In this document: positions 1 through 8,267 of the stretch, piece by piece | Layout: each line of letters opens with the position of its first letter | Position numbering within the stretch: position 1 is the first letter of the stretch | DNA from: Atkinsonella hypoxylon | Lineage: Eukaryota; Ascomycota; Sordariomycetes; Hypocreales; Clavicipitaceae | Length of the DNA stretch: 16,258 nt | Reading direction: 5' to 3' | NCBI GenBank assembly: GCA_000729835.1 | Contig: JFHB01000364.1 | Span: 1 to 16,258 of the forward strand | The notes under the pieces: model-generated | What the model saw: only the letters and a program-made list of their open reading frames with translations | What the model was told of the DNA's origin: nothing | Database searches by the model: none | Position numbers and translations under genes: made by a program

Positions 1-641
1 TCGACATACACTCTCGTGTCGCGAATCCTGACAACCACGTTATCGAGCCTCATGAAGAGCCTGCACAGCAACAGCATCCTCTCCTCGTGAACGCGCACTT
101 TAGCACTGTAGATGGACACGCCGTTATCGTCCAGCTCGCTTTCGTACAGGACGACTTCGTCGAAGAAGAGGATCGGATCGCGCCGCTTGAGCAGCTCGAT
201 GGGGATCTTGGCGTCGGGCGCGGGCTGGAAGCTCGACGGCGGGGTGACGGTGCCGGCGTAGGTGGTCGAGTAGCTCCAGTCGTAGGGCTTGACGACCTCC
301 TTGATGGTTTGCGTCTGGGACTCGCGCGTGCTTTCCCAGTCTTGCGCGTAGGCCACTTTGAGCATGTGCTTGTCTGTCTTGTCGACGGCGTCGAGGGCGT
401 CGGGCGTGTTGAACTCGATGGAGAAGCCTGAGGTGTGGGCTATCGAGACGAGGTTGTCGCCGAAGATCATCTCAGGCATGGGGATTCCCAGCTTCTCGGT
501 GAGCCGGTCGATGGCTTCGGCTTTGGAGATGGGCAGTTTGCGGGTCGAGATGGTGAAGGGGCCTTGGGTGTGAGTTTTGGTGGCGGCGGCGAGGGCGTGA
601 GGCGTGGGGTACGGCTCGTCGACGTCGGTTATGTGGTTCAT
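1..641 (-). CDS. tip41: TIP41-like protein, 5' part (truncated by window edge)
   Basis: TIP41-family proteins bind type 2A phosphatase/Tap42 modules and modulate TOR signalling in the cytoplasm. The reverse strand is open from an ATG at 639-641 to the window edge: 213 codons plus two bases, no intron needed. Family-like blocks, in order: HTQGPFTISTRKLPISKAE (about residues 24-42), LGIPMPEMIFGDN (51-63), VVKPYDWSYSTTYAGT (116-131), IPIELLKRRDPILFFDEVVL (146-165), and LLLCRLFMRLDNVVVRIRDT (190-209). The last is the conserved core near the C-terminal half. The start has A at -3 (CACC before ATG), and no other reverse-strand ATG occurs for about 185 bp upstream. The C-terminus lies outside the window, so total length is unknown. 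The upstream frame stays open for several codons, so an extra 5' exon cannot be excluded, but the N-terminus length looks normal. The family is clear; function is by family. Confidence 0.93.
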   Translation of the reverse strand, partial: MNHITDVDEPYPTPHALAAATKTHTQGPFTISTRKLPISKAEAIDRLTEKLGIPMPEMIFGDNLVSIAHTSGFSIEFNTPDALDAVDKTDKHMLKVAYAQDWESTRESQTQTIKEVVKPYDWSYSTTYAGTVTPPSSFQPAPDAKIPIELLKRRDPILFFDEVVLYESELDDNGVSIYSAKVRVHEERMLLLCRLFMRLDNVVVRIRDTRVYV

Positions 642-651
642 GGTGCGGGAG

Positions 652-683
652 ATGGGGTAATGGGGAGATGGGGTGATGGGGTG
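652..683. repeat. Octamer array ATGGGGNN x4 in TIP41-like leader
   Basis: Four consecutive 8-bp units ATGGGG followed by TA, AG, TG, TG, starting 11 bp upstream of the TIP41-like ATG. On the gene's strand this is a C-rich CCCCAT repeat in the probable 5' leader or core promoter. The unit resembles the octamer array at 3435-3506. Confidence 0.85.
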
Positions 684-730
684 ATGGCTGATGATGGTAT
701 TTCTGGATGTGGTCGTGCTGATGGTGGATG

Positions 731-772
731 TATGTTGTATGTTGTATGTTGTATGTTGTATGTTGTATGTTG
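731..772. repeat. Heptamer minisatellite (TATGTTG)x6
   Basis: Six perfect, consecutive copies of TATGTTG, ending where the sequence turns to TCTCGTGC. Upstream of the TIP41-like gene, about 90 bp from its start. The perfect copies suggest recent expansion or length polymorphism. Confidence 0.95.
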
Positions 773-1811
773 TCTCGTGCTGGAAGCTGTGTTTCGTAGA
801 AGCTAGGAGATGGTGGGGTCATGGGTAGATAGATGGCCGTCGCGGTCGAGCTCTTCCTGGTACGTACCCCACGCTATCAAGAATAATAAATACCTACCTA
901 GTCAACATTAAAGGTTGTACAATAAAATTTGACTCCGTACGGTGTGCACCCACTCACTGTCTCCAGTCCATAACTAGTTAGTAGCTGCTTCATTATGGAC
1001 AGTCTACACACACACACATCGCCATGCACGTCGCTTCAGCTACAAGAGACATGTTCATCAAGCGTGTCAGGTCAACAAGCGCAGACACATAAGCTGCGAA
1101 TCCCTCTCGCCAACGACTATTCAAATAAATCTCAAGCTTCTCCTCAGTTTATGAAACCATCTACAGAGAGATCGCTAACATGAAGACTCCTCCTCTCCGT
1201 CTCGTCACCTTGGGGCTGCAAGTGCGCCACTGAGGAATCGCTGCATTCTCAGCAGCTGCCATCAGTGGCGTTGGTCGCATCGGAAACAGCAAATTGAACT
1301 TGCGATTCACAACTCAACAAAGTCCTCGAGGTATATAGGATTGACAACAACCAGTCGAGGTTCGTGGTTAGGTAGTGCCTCCATGATGTTAATGTGAATT
1401 CCATTATCCGTACTCCGTACCTAACACAACAGTGTCATGTAATTTTACCAAAAGCAGCTAGGGCACTTTTTTTTTTTTTGTGGATACCGACCACTCCGGC
1501 GGTATGAACCTCCGAGACCAAGAACACCATCAGCCAAAATGTAGCTGCGTCATAACTAAAGTGCTAATTTTACGACTTTGATTTCCTGCCCGCCTTCCCG
1601 CAGGATCGTGACATTTCGGCAGCTTTTATGTATACATTGTGGGTCTACGTTCTCAGGTATGCATATATCCGGTCTTACACGGCTCAACTCGAGGTCCTAG
1701 TGAAACCTTATCAATGATGCAAACGCGGCTCGATTTTCTCCACCTCCACAGAGCTGACTGAAACCTCACATAGTCCATCTTCAGCCCAGTAGCATCGGTG
1801 CCCCCTGACAA

Positions 1812-3006
1812 TTACAACTTAATTAAGCCCGACCGATCTTCATGAGTTCGCCTTGTGCCTTCGGAAGGTTTTGGTTCCTCAGCAATGGAACTTAATGACA
1901 CTGCGGATCGGGGGCGTCCAGAACTGCTTCGTGATGTTTTTTGATCTCTCTTCTTCGATGATGGACTCAATGTAAAGTCAGTTCCTTCCAACGACTCCAT
2001 GCTTAACCTCCTCGATGTTCCTGCAGCTGAATGATGTCCATCGTCCGAGCCAAGACGACCTTCATCTGTGCTCGATTGAAGCTTTCTCAGAGTATCCAGC
2101 ACTGATTCTCTATCCGATGGAAACTTCTCAAGAGTGGGATCATGGATATTTAAATCGTCAAGCGCACTACCTCCACTTTCTGAAAGCGGAGACGACGATT
2201 TTGAGCTTCTGACGACATCACTATGGTCGAAACAATCGTCAACGAACTCGTAGGCACCAAATGACTCATGCGCAAAGAGAGGTGTATCAATCTTGTTCTC
2301 TACTTTGTCCGTCGACGAAGGCTCCCCTGGCAGAACTAAAGGTGATGGCTTAAGACTGGGCTACTGAGTGATCAGTGTGAACGTCAGGCGAGACGTTTTG
2401 TTAGAAAGTGTCTAGAAGGCTTACGCTGTCTAGTTTGGCTGCCGTGTCGGCAACTTCAGCGGCAACCGCTGCTACTTGCTTGATAGGGGTACCGCTTCTC
2501 GATTCCCCATCTGTCGCCTTGTCTCGCAATACGCTAGTGAGCAGTGACTTGGAGCTAGAGTCTGCCACAGCAAGTTTTCCTTCAGTTGCAGCCAAATTGT
2601 TGTCTTGTGTCATGGCCTCGACAAGAGGCGTCGGGGCCCTCTCTGCCACGTTGCTCACTGCTGGAACCCTTAAAACATTGCAACGTTGTCCGTTGTCATC
2701 AAGACCTAGAAAGCGTCAGCCAGGCTGCGACCCAAGATATATCTGGAAAGTAAAATACGAACCGATTGTGGCCTGTTCATCAAGGAACCAATCATGATGC
2801 CCATTCGCTTTGAACTTGTATCGATATTCGGTCCCCGGTTGTATAGGGATTTGGAGAATGAAATGATGCTCTCCAGACTCATCTGTGACGGTGTGCATTT
2901 CTTGGGGCTCCCATTGCGGGTCTGTAAATGAACCAGCCACGAAAACCGGAGGCGCAAGGCCACTTTTTCGGCAGCTGACGGTGACAGTCGTCTTGTTCAT
3001 TGACAT
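1812..3006 (-). CDS. AMPK-type glycogen-binding (CBM48/E-set) domain protein, 357 aa
   Basis: Three exons: 3006-2763, 2705-2425, 2360-1812 (stop TAA at 1814-1812); 1074 coding bases. Intron 1 (2762-2706, 57 nt) has GTTCGT, branch CTGAC and CTAG. Intron 2 (2424-2361, 64 nt) has GTAAGC and CAGTAG, with phases 1 and 0. Residues about 5-96 form an AMPK1_CBM-like fold: PPVFVAGSFTDPQWEP (19-34), HFILQIPIQPGTEYRYKFKA (48-67), DWFLDE (72-77), then NVLRVP (91-96). Trp32, Lys64 and Trp73 sit where this family has carbohydrate-contacting residues. The rest is low-complexity and Ser-rich, with an Ala-rich patch (KQVAAVAAEVADTAAKL), a conserved-looking PLFAHESFGAYEF segment, and SVLDTLRKLQ. Similar fungal proteins include Crp1/Mdg1 relatives; substrate and partners are not shown here. 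Start: the first in-frame ATG (A at -3); the codon three positions upstream is TTG, not ATG. A further 3' exon is possible but not needed. Confidence 0.88.
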
Positions 3007-3321
3007 GATTGTCAAGATGATGCTAGTACAGCCGATAGAATGTTGGGGAGGATATTGGATGAGTCAACAAATAAGGCTGCTGTTAAAAACTTGGCCGTGG
3101 TGAGGATGGTTAGAAGTGCAGCAACAAAGCAGCGGTAAAACAAAAAGCGATCCGAGTTCTCCAGAGGCGGAGCTTGTCCTAGTCAACAGCACTTGACTCG
3201 GTCAGAATGTGAGATGCGGTGCGGTGCAGCATGAAAGCTGAGGGTCGGGTTCGTTAAAGATCACGCTAGTTCAACAAGATCGATGGAAGGGAATATAAGG
3301 CGTGGGGGTTTGGAGTTTGGA

Positions 3322-3366
3322 GGTGGGAGAGGTGGGAGAGGTGGGAAAGGTGGGAAAGGTGGGAAG
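3322..3366. repeat. 9-bp array GGTGGGARA x5
   Basis: Five consecutive 9-bp units: two GGTGGGAGA, two GGTGGGAAA and a terminal GGTGGGAAG. It is G-rich on the plus strand, with regularly spaced GGTGGG runs. It lies about 315 bp upstream of the CBM48 gene start. Confidence 0.92.
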
Positions 3367-3434
3367 GGGTTTGTTTATAAACAGCTTGGAAACAACCTTG
3401 GCAAGGGTTCTTGATTTATTAAAACTGGCACATG

Positions 3435-3506
3435 GGGTAGATGGGTAGATGGGTAGATGGGAAGATGGGAAGATGGGAAGATGGGAAGATGGGAAGATGG
3501 GAAGAT
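3435..3506. repeat. Octamer array GGGTAGAT x3 + GGGAAGAT x6
   Basis: Nine perfect 8-bp units in two homogeneous blocks, three GGGTAGAT then six GGGAAGAT. This implies a point variant followed by block expansion. Purine-rich on the plus strand. The same ATGGG-type octamer occurs before the TIP41-like gene (652-683). Confidence 0.95.
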
Positions 3507-3663
3507 GGTCCGGCAAGTCTTGTCTGCTGCTGCTTCCCCGCGTCCATAAAGTTGGGCGCTTAGATTAGGAGCTTGGGGACGTGGCCCGACATGAACTGTC
3601 TTGTCTGGTGGAAGATGCCGCAGGTACATGCTCGGTGCATGGTGCATGCAGCCATGAGCCATG

Positions 3664-3704
3664 TACAGGATACAGGATACAGGATACAGGATACAGGATA
3701 CAGG
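3664..3704. repeat. Heptamer array (TACAGGA)x5.9, followed by AACTGC x3
   Basis: Five perfect TACAGGA units plus TACAGG, followed closely by three AACTGC hexamers at 3711-3728. Non-coding; it generates shadow reading frames in both directions. Confidence 0.95.
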
Positions 3705-4000
3705 TACTGGAACTGCAACTGCAACTGCCCGCCTTGCCGCCTCAATGTCGGCAGCGCTCGGGATAAACGTGCTTGGAGTCGAACGGCACCAGATCGACTT
3801 GTCTCACTTGTCCTACCTGTCTCAATCAATACCTGTCCTACTCAAGTAGCTCTCTGACAGCCTGACAGTCTGTCAGGGCCGCCGGCCAGTCACGTCGTTA
3901 CGCTACACGTATGCTACACGTATGATGGTACTGGCAATGGTACTGGATCCGTTGACAAGCCAGGCGACGTGTGCAGCCTCATACTCCAGCCAGCCAATGA

Positions 4001-4030
4001 GTACCTACCTACCTAAGGTACCCAGGTACT
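4001..4030. repeat. TACCTA-rich palindromic stretch
   Basis: GTACCTACCTACCTAAGGTA followed by CCCAGGTACT. Repeated ACCT units face AGGT units, so the stretch can fold back on itself. It belongs to a dispersed intergenic motif seen also at 891, 4748, 9483 and 12899. Confidence 0.7.
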
Positions 4031-4047
4031 TATGGCGGGCAGTTTTC

Positions 4048-4087
4048 CCAGCTTCTTCCAGCTTCTTCCAGCTTCTCCCAGCTTCTC
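4048..4087. repeat. Decamer array CCAGCTTCTT x4
   Basis: Four tandem 10-bp units built on CAGCTTCTTC, the third and fourth with a C substitution (CTTCTCC, CTTCTCG). Pyrimidine-rich on the plus strand, between the divergent CBM48 and Iwr1 genes. Confidence 0.9.
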
Positions 4088-4591
4088 GTTTCGACCGCAT
4101 GGAGATTTTGGCACGATAAAATGCTCCCCGGTGCCACAATTTGCGCCTCCTAGTGAACAGCCCTGGCATCTGTACTTGACTCCGACTGTATGTATGTACC
4201 TAGATATGTATGTATTTATGTATGTACTGTACGGAGTACAGAGTAGTTGGTGGCGCCATGTTTTTTCCAGCCGCCAAATTCGTAGGACAGAAATGACAGC
4301 ATCGTCCAGGGATAGGAGGAAGTGATCCGTATCAAAACCAGGCGTGGGGCTTAGCGTTACTGACGTAGCTCTCCACAAACCCAACATGGACGTTGAACAA
4401 GTGGCTTGCCATGGGATGAGCAGGAGCATGCCAGGATGTCGACAATTTAGGTGGGCCTCTATAATTCAATTAAATCATCGACCGCTCGACCGCATCTCGT
4501 GGCTTCGCGGTTCCAAAAGAAGGGGAAAAAAAAATAACAGTGGGGCTTCATGTCAAGTGTCGTCGTGTCGACCGCCAACATTCGTCACGCA

Positions 4592-4627
4592 CACGTCTCA
4601 CACGTCTCACACGTCTCACACACGTCT
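4592..4627. repeat. 9-bp array CACGTCTCA x3 plus partial
   Basis: Three perfect CACGTCTCA units followed by CACACGTCT. It lies 130-170 bp upstream of the Iwr1-family start, so it may be in or near the core promoter. Each unit carries an ACGTCTC word; no binding factor can be named from sequence alone. Confidence 0.9.
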
Positions 4628-4699
4628 GTCCTGGTCAACAGACAACCAGGTGCACCATTGCAGAAGTATTAGCAAAGAAAAATCTTCCTGTCGTTCGCC

Positions 4700-4705
4700 A
4701 TGTGA
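4700..4705 (+). promoter_or_regulatory. Start-stop element (ATG TGA) in probable Iwr1 leader
   Basis: An ATG immediately followed by TGA, in the context CGCC-ATG-TGA, ends 53 nt upstream of the Iwr1-family ATG. If transcribed in the 5' leader it would act as a minimal upstream ORF that stalls or drops scanning ribosomes. The transcription start is unknown, so its presence in the mRNA is inferred. Confidence 0.35.
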
Positions 4706-4758
4706 CAGAGCCAGCCGTCGCGTGCCTCCTTGTCCTTTTGCCTCTCACCTACCTAATC

Positions 4759-6156
4759 ATGATGTCAATCCCACCACAGCTGATTCGCGTCAAGCGCAAG
4801 CGAGTGGAAGAAACGCCTGTTACTTTTCTTCGTACGACAGTTCCATCAAGCTACCCCTTCGGTCCGCACGTCCACTAACCACTCAGCCTATATGCAGAAT
4901 TTGATCAGGATTCCAAAAGACATCGCAGTGGGCAAACCTGGGCCTACCAACGACGAGAGGCCCCATCTCAGCAACCTGTGCGAGAGAGCAAATCCACCCA
5001 ACCCATCATCCGTGTCTCCAAGTCGGACGATGCGCCGAGCCCCAAGAAACGACAAGATGCGGCAAACGCATCGCAGGAACCTGAGCAGTGCTCATCGGCA
5101 ACCACAGGGCTTCTGGAGCCTCGAAGATTTCATGTCTCCCGTACCAGAGATGCCTCCCAAGCCCCTGGCTCAGGAGGCGTATCGAAGAAGAACAGATACA
5201 GTCCTGCTGTCTTCGTCGAGTCTACGAGAAAGAAGATGAGCTTCAAGAACAGAAGAATTCTCACACCTGGGCAGTTGTCCGCACAAATCGAGAGTGCTAC
5301 AACCACTCCCGAAGCGACTCTAGAGCAGAACAAAGTAGAACAAAAACAACTCAAGCGCCCTGGAATAGCGAACAGGGCCCGTTCAGCAGCAACAGAACCA
5401 CAGATGCCAAGCAGAGCACCATTGCCCGATTCCTTCTTGAACCGTCAAAATGAGGACATGGAAAAGATAACCAACGACATGAACCAATGGGTGCTAAGCG
5501 AGCTTGGAGCCAACCTGCGCAGCATGGAACATGGCAAGCAGCCCCCACGCTTCAAGCCAAAAAGTCCCGCGAAGCGTTTCCACGAACGACATCCTAAATT
5601 TGCTGTTCAAACACTTCCCGCACCAATGAACAGTCGGTTAAGTGACGTCAGTGATGACGACGACGATGATGAATGGGTTATCGAGGAATATGTCCGTATT
5701 CCCGCACACTCCATGGCCCTCGATGTTCTACCCACAGACGTAGGCATTCTCGTCCTGGACGAGGAAGAAGAAAACATGCTCTTCTTCGGCCCAGCGCTTG
5801 ACGAGGACGATGAGCAGGCTGAAGATGACGAAGACGAAAACGGTAAGCACCCGTCTCGTACACTAGATAATCTGCTTTGAGTCCCACGGACGATGTCGCA
5901 TACTGACATCCTGCCAGCGGAGAACCACTACACCGCAGACTATCCAGAAGAAGAAGAAGAAGAAACGGATGCCGATGATGAATTCGGCCACCCAGCCTAC
6001 CTATTACGCCACAGAAACTACTCAGATGAGGAAGAATTCGACGAGGACTTGTACGACGAACAGGACGAAATAGCACTAGAAGGCGATGCAGACGACGATG
6101 ACGCAAAGATGGCTCGCATCAAAGAGTTCATGAAACGCAATTCCGCATTCCGATAA
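4759..6156 (+). CDS. iwr1: Iwr1-family RNA polymerase II nuclear import factor, 418 aa
   Basis: Iwr1 proteins bind assembled RNA polymerase II and carry it into the nucleus. Exons: 4759-4831, 4898-5842, 5918-6156 (TAA). Intron 1 (66 nt) has GTACGA, branch CTAAC and ATGCAG. Intron 2 (75 nt) has GTAAGC, branch CTGAC and GCCAG. Both are phase 1. Residues 1-45 read MMSIPPQLIRVKRKRVEETP, then VTFLQFDQDSKRHRSG and WAYQRRE, matching the family N-terminus; RVKRKR is a candidate nuclear localisation signal. The middle is Ser/Arg/Gln-rich. The Iwr1 domain spans about 283-365 (EWVIEEYVRIP, then VGILVLDEEEEN, ENHYTADYPEE, DDEFGHP) and includes six glutamates encoded by six identical GAA codons (5947-5964). 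The C-terminus is very acidic, ending KMARIKEFMKRNSAFR. The first in-frame ATG is 4759; a second follows at once (MM). An alternative CAG at 4884-4886 would shift the frame. A possible AATAAA poly(A) signal lies at 6239-6244. Confidence 0.93.
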
Positions 6157-6238
6157 GCGCGAGAATAGAAAAAAACACCGCACATGTCCATCTATGCGTT
6201 CTCAAAAAGCACAGATCAGTCAGATTTGTTTCCAAAAA

Positions 6239-6244
6239 AATAAA
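6239..6244 (+). terminator. Candidate poly(A) signal of the Iwr1-family gene
   Basis: AATAAA, about 83 nt after the Iwr1-family stop codon, in an A-rich stretch. Position and sequence fit a polyadenylation signal, but fungal signals are degenerate and an A-rich tract makes chance matches likely. Confidence 0.35.
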
Positions 6245-6323
6245 AATTTCCTCCACCGAGAATGCCGTCTTTCCAACCTCCCCCGTTCCGACACCATGAA
6301 TATACAAATGTGCGGAGAAAACT

Positions 6324-6343
6324 CCCCCCCCCCCCAAAAAAAA
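6324..6343. repeat. C12-A8 homopolymer junction
   Basis: Twelve C followed directly by eight A. A similar junction (C7-A11) occurs at 15928-15945. These are slippage-prone and also sites where sequencing length errors are likely. Confidence 0.85.
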
Positions 6344-7211
6344 CGATACCCCTCGTTTCAGCAAAGAACAACCAACCCCCCTCCCCACAAACCCAGGTGG
6401 GATCCCAGAGTCCCGTCTGCACAGTTCACGGCCGCAAACGGGAGGCGCGATCCTCCGTGCGCCCCCAACATGTTTGAACAGCCTTGTGTGCAGCACGCTA
6501 TGATCGGTAGTTGGTTGCGAGAGATGCTACGCGTCCGTCTATTATTAACCTGGGCGGTGATTGATCCTGAACACGGCTACAGGTGGCACGGGGAGTGTGC
6601 CAGTCATGACACATTCTGAACGTAGCTCGGCAGAGAAATGAGACGTGATCAAGTACCAGACACAAATAGATTTCAGATCCCGATATTTTCGTAAACCTTC
6701 CATGTCAGCGTGGCGAAGAAGCAGTGCGGTGGCATGCCGAACACGTTGTGCACATAACGTCTACTTGGTTATCGTACATGATTTATCAACAGAAACACAC
6801 TATGGCCCGCCATTATACATTCAGTCCATGTTCGTCGTAGACGTCCCCAACTCATGCCTAATTGATATGAACATGATATGAACACCCCATCAGAAACAGA
6901 CGTAGGGGAAAGACCCCGGGCACATTGGCCAGTACATCATACATTCGATCGTTCCAGAACACCATGGATATCCCACCATGTTCCCGATGTCAATCCGATA
7001 CAAGATAAAATCTATGTCTTTTTTTTTTTTTTTCAGGAAATATGCGAGGCAGAAATCTGGTCGTAAGTGCTATTGAGACAAAGGAAATGGGCATGGTCGA
7101 AAGATGTGCGTTCCCGGCCATGTGGGTTAAGTGAGAAATGTACAGAAAGAAACCGCCGCGAAGTCATTAGTCAAAGTCGTTGCCATCATATTCATAAAAC
7201 CGTATCAGTGC

Positions 7212-8267
7212 TTAAAGCTTGAGTCGCCTCAACTCCTTTCTCTTTCTTCGTTCCCGTCTATCGCGGTACTGCATCGCCCTCTTGGCGGCTGGTCACCTGT
7301 ATTAGCACGCTGGTCTCATCTGTGGCCGGACAGGCAAAGGAACATACCCCAGTCTTGTGCTTTGTTCTTCAGCTCTGGGTCTAACCACGAGTAGTGAATG
7401 GCGCGTTCTGGATAGCGCTGTGCAAGGCCCAGTGGCTCCGCGGGCTTGTCCTGGCTATCTCGCTCCCGGCACTTGATGCTGATGTGCTTGGGCTCCAGAT
7501 CCTCCTCGTTCTCGAAGATGAGCCACCCATCTTGATCCCATAGCGGAATTTGCTGGTTCATGCGGTAATACCAAGCTTGCAGGCCCTGAACGGTTCTCTC
7601 GGGCGTTCTGCCAAACATGGCTGCGAAATCCTGCTTGATTCGTTGCCATTTCAGCTTCTTGTCGTGCCAGGCATAGATGATGAAGTCGCCTTCTTCCGTG
7701 GTGTACTTCTGATTGATGTGTCTGTTATCTCCATCTGGCGGCGGGCTGGGATACCCATCGAGGTGCGAGGGACCATGCATGTATGGGTCACTCGGGAGAT
7801 AGGGTGAGTAGTTGTCCTGAATGCTATAAGCTTGCACAGCGGGCATTGGCTGGGGGAGCATTGAACTTCTTCTCAAGCTAGGGAGAGGCGATGAGGGCGT
7901 GTATGGACGAGCGGTGCCATATGATCTTGCCAGCGCTTCAACCCCAAGGTCGAATTCCTCCAGGCTAGGAAGCTTGATAGAGGATGTACTGGGAGCATCA
8001 AAGCGAGCAATGCTCGGAAGAGGTGAGCAATCCCTCGACGAGCTTAGGAATGGGCCTGACGGTTATGGCGTTAACAAGTTATTCAGATGCCAGTTGTTTC
8101 AGTTTGGAAGTAGACAAACCATTAATTCTTAGTTGTGGGCTTCCAGATGTCGACGCTGGTGGAGTACTAGGGTGGCTGAGAGGCTTAGGGAGCGTAATGT
8201 ACGGGACATCGTCTGCAAGTCTCCTCGGTTTTCTCTTCCCAACATGAGTTATGGCCTTGATTCCCAT
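7212..8267 (-). CDS. SANT/Myb-like domain protein with basic C-terminus, 310 aa
   Basis: Exons: 8267-8120, 8055-7348, 7288-7212 (TAA); 933 bases. Intron 1 (8119-8056, 64 nt) has GTTTGT and GTCAG. Intron 2 (7347-7289, 59 nt) has GTATGT, branch GCTAATA and ACCAG; both are phase 1. Residues 1-160 are Pro/Ser-rich and probably disordered, with ADDVPYITLPKPLSHPSTPP and LPSLEEFDLGVEALARSYG. Residues about 164-216 form the best-conserved-looking part (YTTEEGDFIIYAW, KLKWQRIKQDFAAMFG, RTPERTVQGLQAWYYRMN), with the Trp and helix spacing of a SANT/Myb fold. A segment with WDQDGWLIFENEEDLEPKHI and KPAEPLGLAQRYPERAI follows. The tail, RDRRERRKRKELRRLKL, could be a nuclear localisation or nucleic-acid contact. 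The second acceptor (ACCAG, not the nearer TACAG) was chosen because it keeps the frame. Start chosen at ATG 8267 (A at -3); an in-frame ATG 22 codons upstream (8333) is possible. I know no precise function; a nuclear DNA-binding or chromatin role is inferred. Confidence 0.8.

Larger units (their letters stand above)
642..1811. other. Intergenic region between the TIP41-like and CBM48 genes
   Basis: About 1.17 kb between two minus-strand genes. It holds the TIP41-like promoter/leader (left) and the 3' flank of the CBM48 gene (right). Visible content: an octamer array (652-683), a heptamer array (731-772), a 10-bp palindrome GGTACGTACC (859-868), TACCTACCTA (891-900), two copies of ACTCCGTAC (932-940 and 1412-1420) and a poly-T run near 1469-1481. 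An ATG-started ORF at 995-1183 (62 codons) has no recognisable domain, so I do not call it. No RNA gene seen. Confidence 0.6.
3007..4758. promoter_or_regulatory. Divergent intergenic/promoter region between CBM48 and Iwr1 genes
   Basis: 1.75 kb shared by the minus-strand CBM48 gene and the plus-strand Iwr1-family gene, both reading outward. It contains six unrelated tandem arrays (listed separately), a TACCTA-rich palindromic stretch at 4001-4030, GTAT repeats around 4188-4228, and the inverted copy of ACTCCGTAC (4229-4237). CT-rich DNA precedes the Iwr1 start. ORFs through here (for example 4344-4904) cross the arrays and show no domain. No defined operator or TATA box can be assigned with confidence. 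Confidence 0.6.
6157..7211. other. Convergent 3' intergenic region
   Basis: About 1.05 kb between the ends of the converging Iwr1 and SANT-like genes. It should hold both 3' UTRs. An AATAAA at 6239-6244 could serve the Iwr1 transcript. Other visible content: a C12 run directly followed by A8 (6324-6343) and a T15 run (7019-7033) that ends in CAGG like a splice acceptor, though no exon follows it convincingly. Short ORFs here show no domain. Confidence 0.6.

Noticed and set aside
472..822. 116-codon minus-strand frame over the TIP41-like start
   Set aside because: It is out of frame with the clear TIP41-like coding sequence, and its His/Tyr/Thr-rich composition comes from octamer and heptamer arrays.
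3765..3800. tRNA T-loop-like GTTCGACTC on the minus strand
   Set aside because: The flanking five-base arms do not pair, and no acceptor or anticodon arm is visible.
3322..4627. CRISPR-like appearance of several repeat arrays
   Set aside because: Units are 6-10 bp, directly adjacent and without unique spacers, and the DNA is eukaryotic. These are minisatellites.
4344..4904. 186-codon plus-strand frame upstream of and overlapping the Iwr1 start
   Set aside because: It crosses a tandem array, ends inside the Iwr1 gene in another frame, and has no domain. The Iwr1 model explains the overlap.
7019..7036. T15-CAG looking like a 3' splice acceptor
   Set aside because: It is on the plus strand beyond the Iwr1 stop codon, and no coding exon follows.
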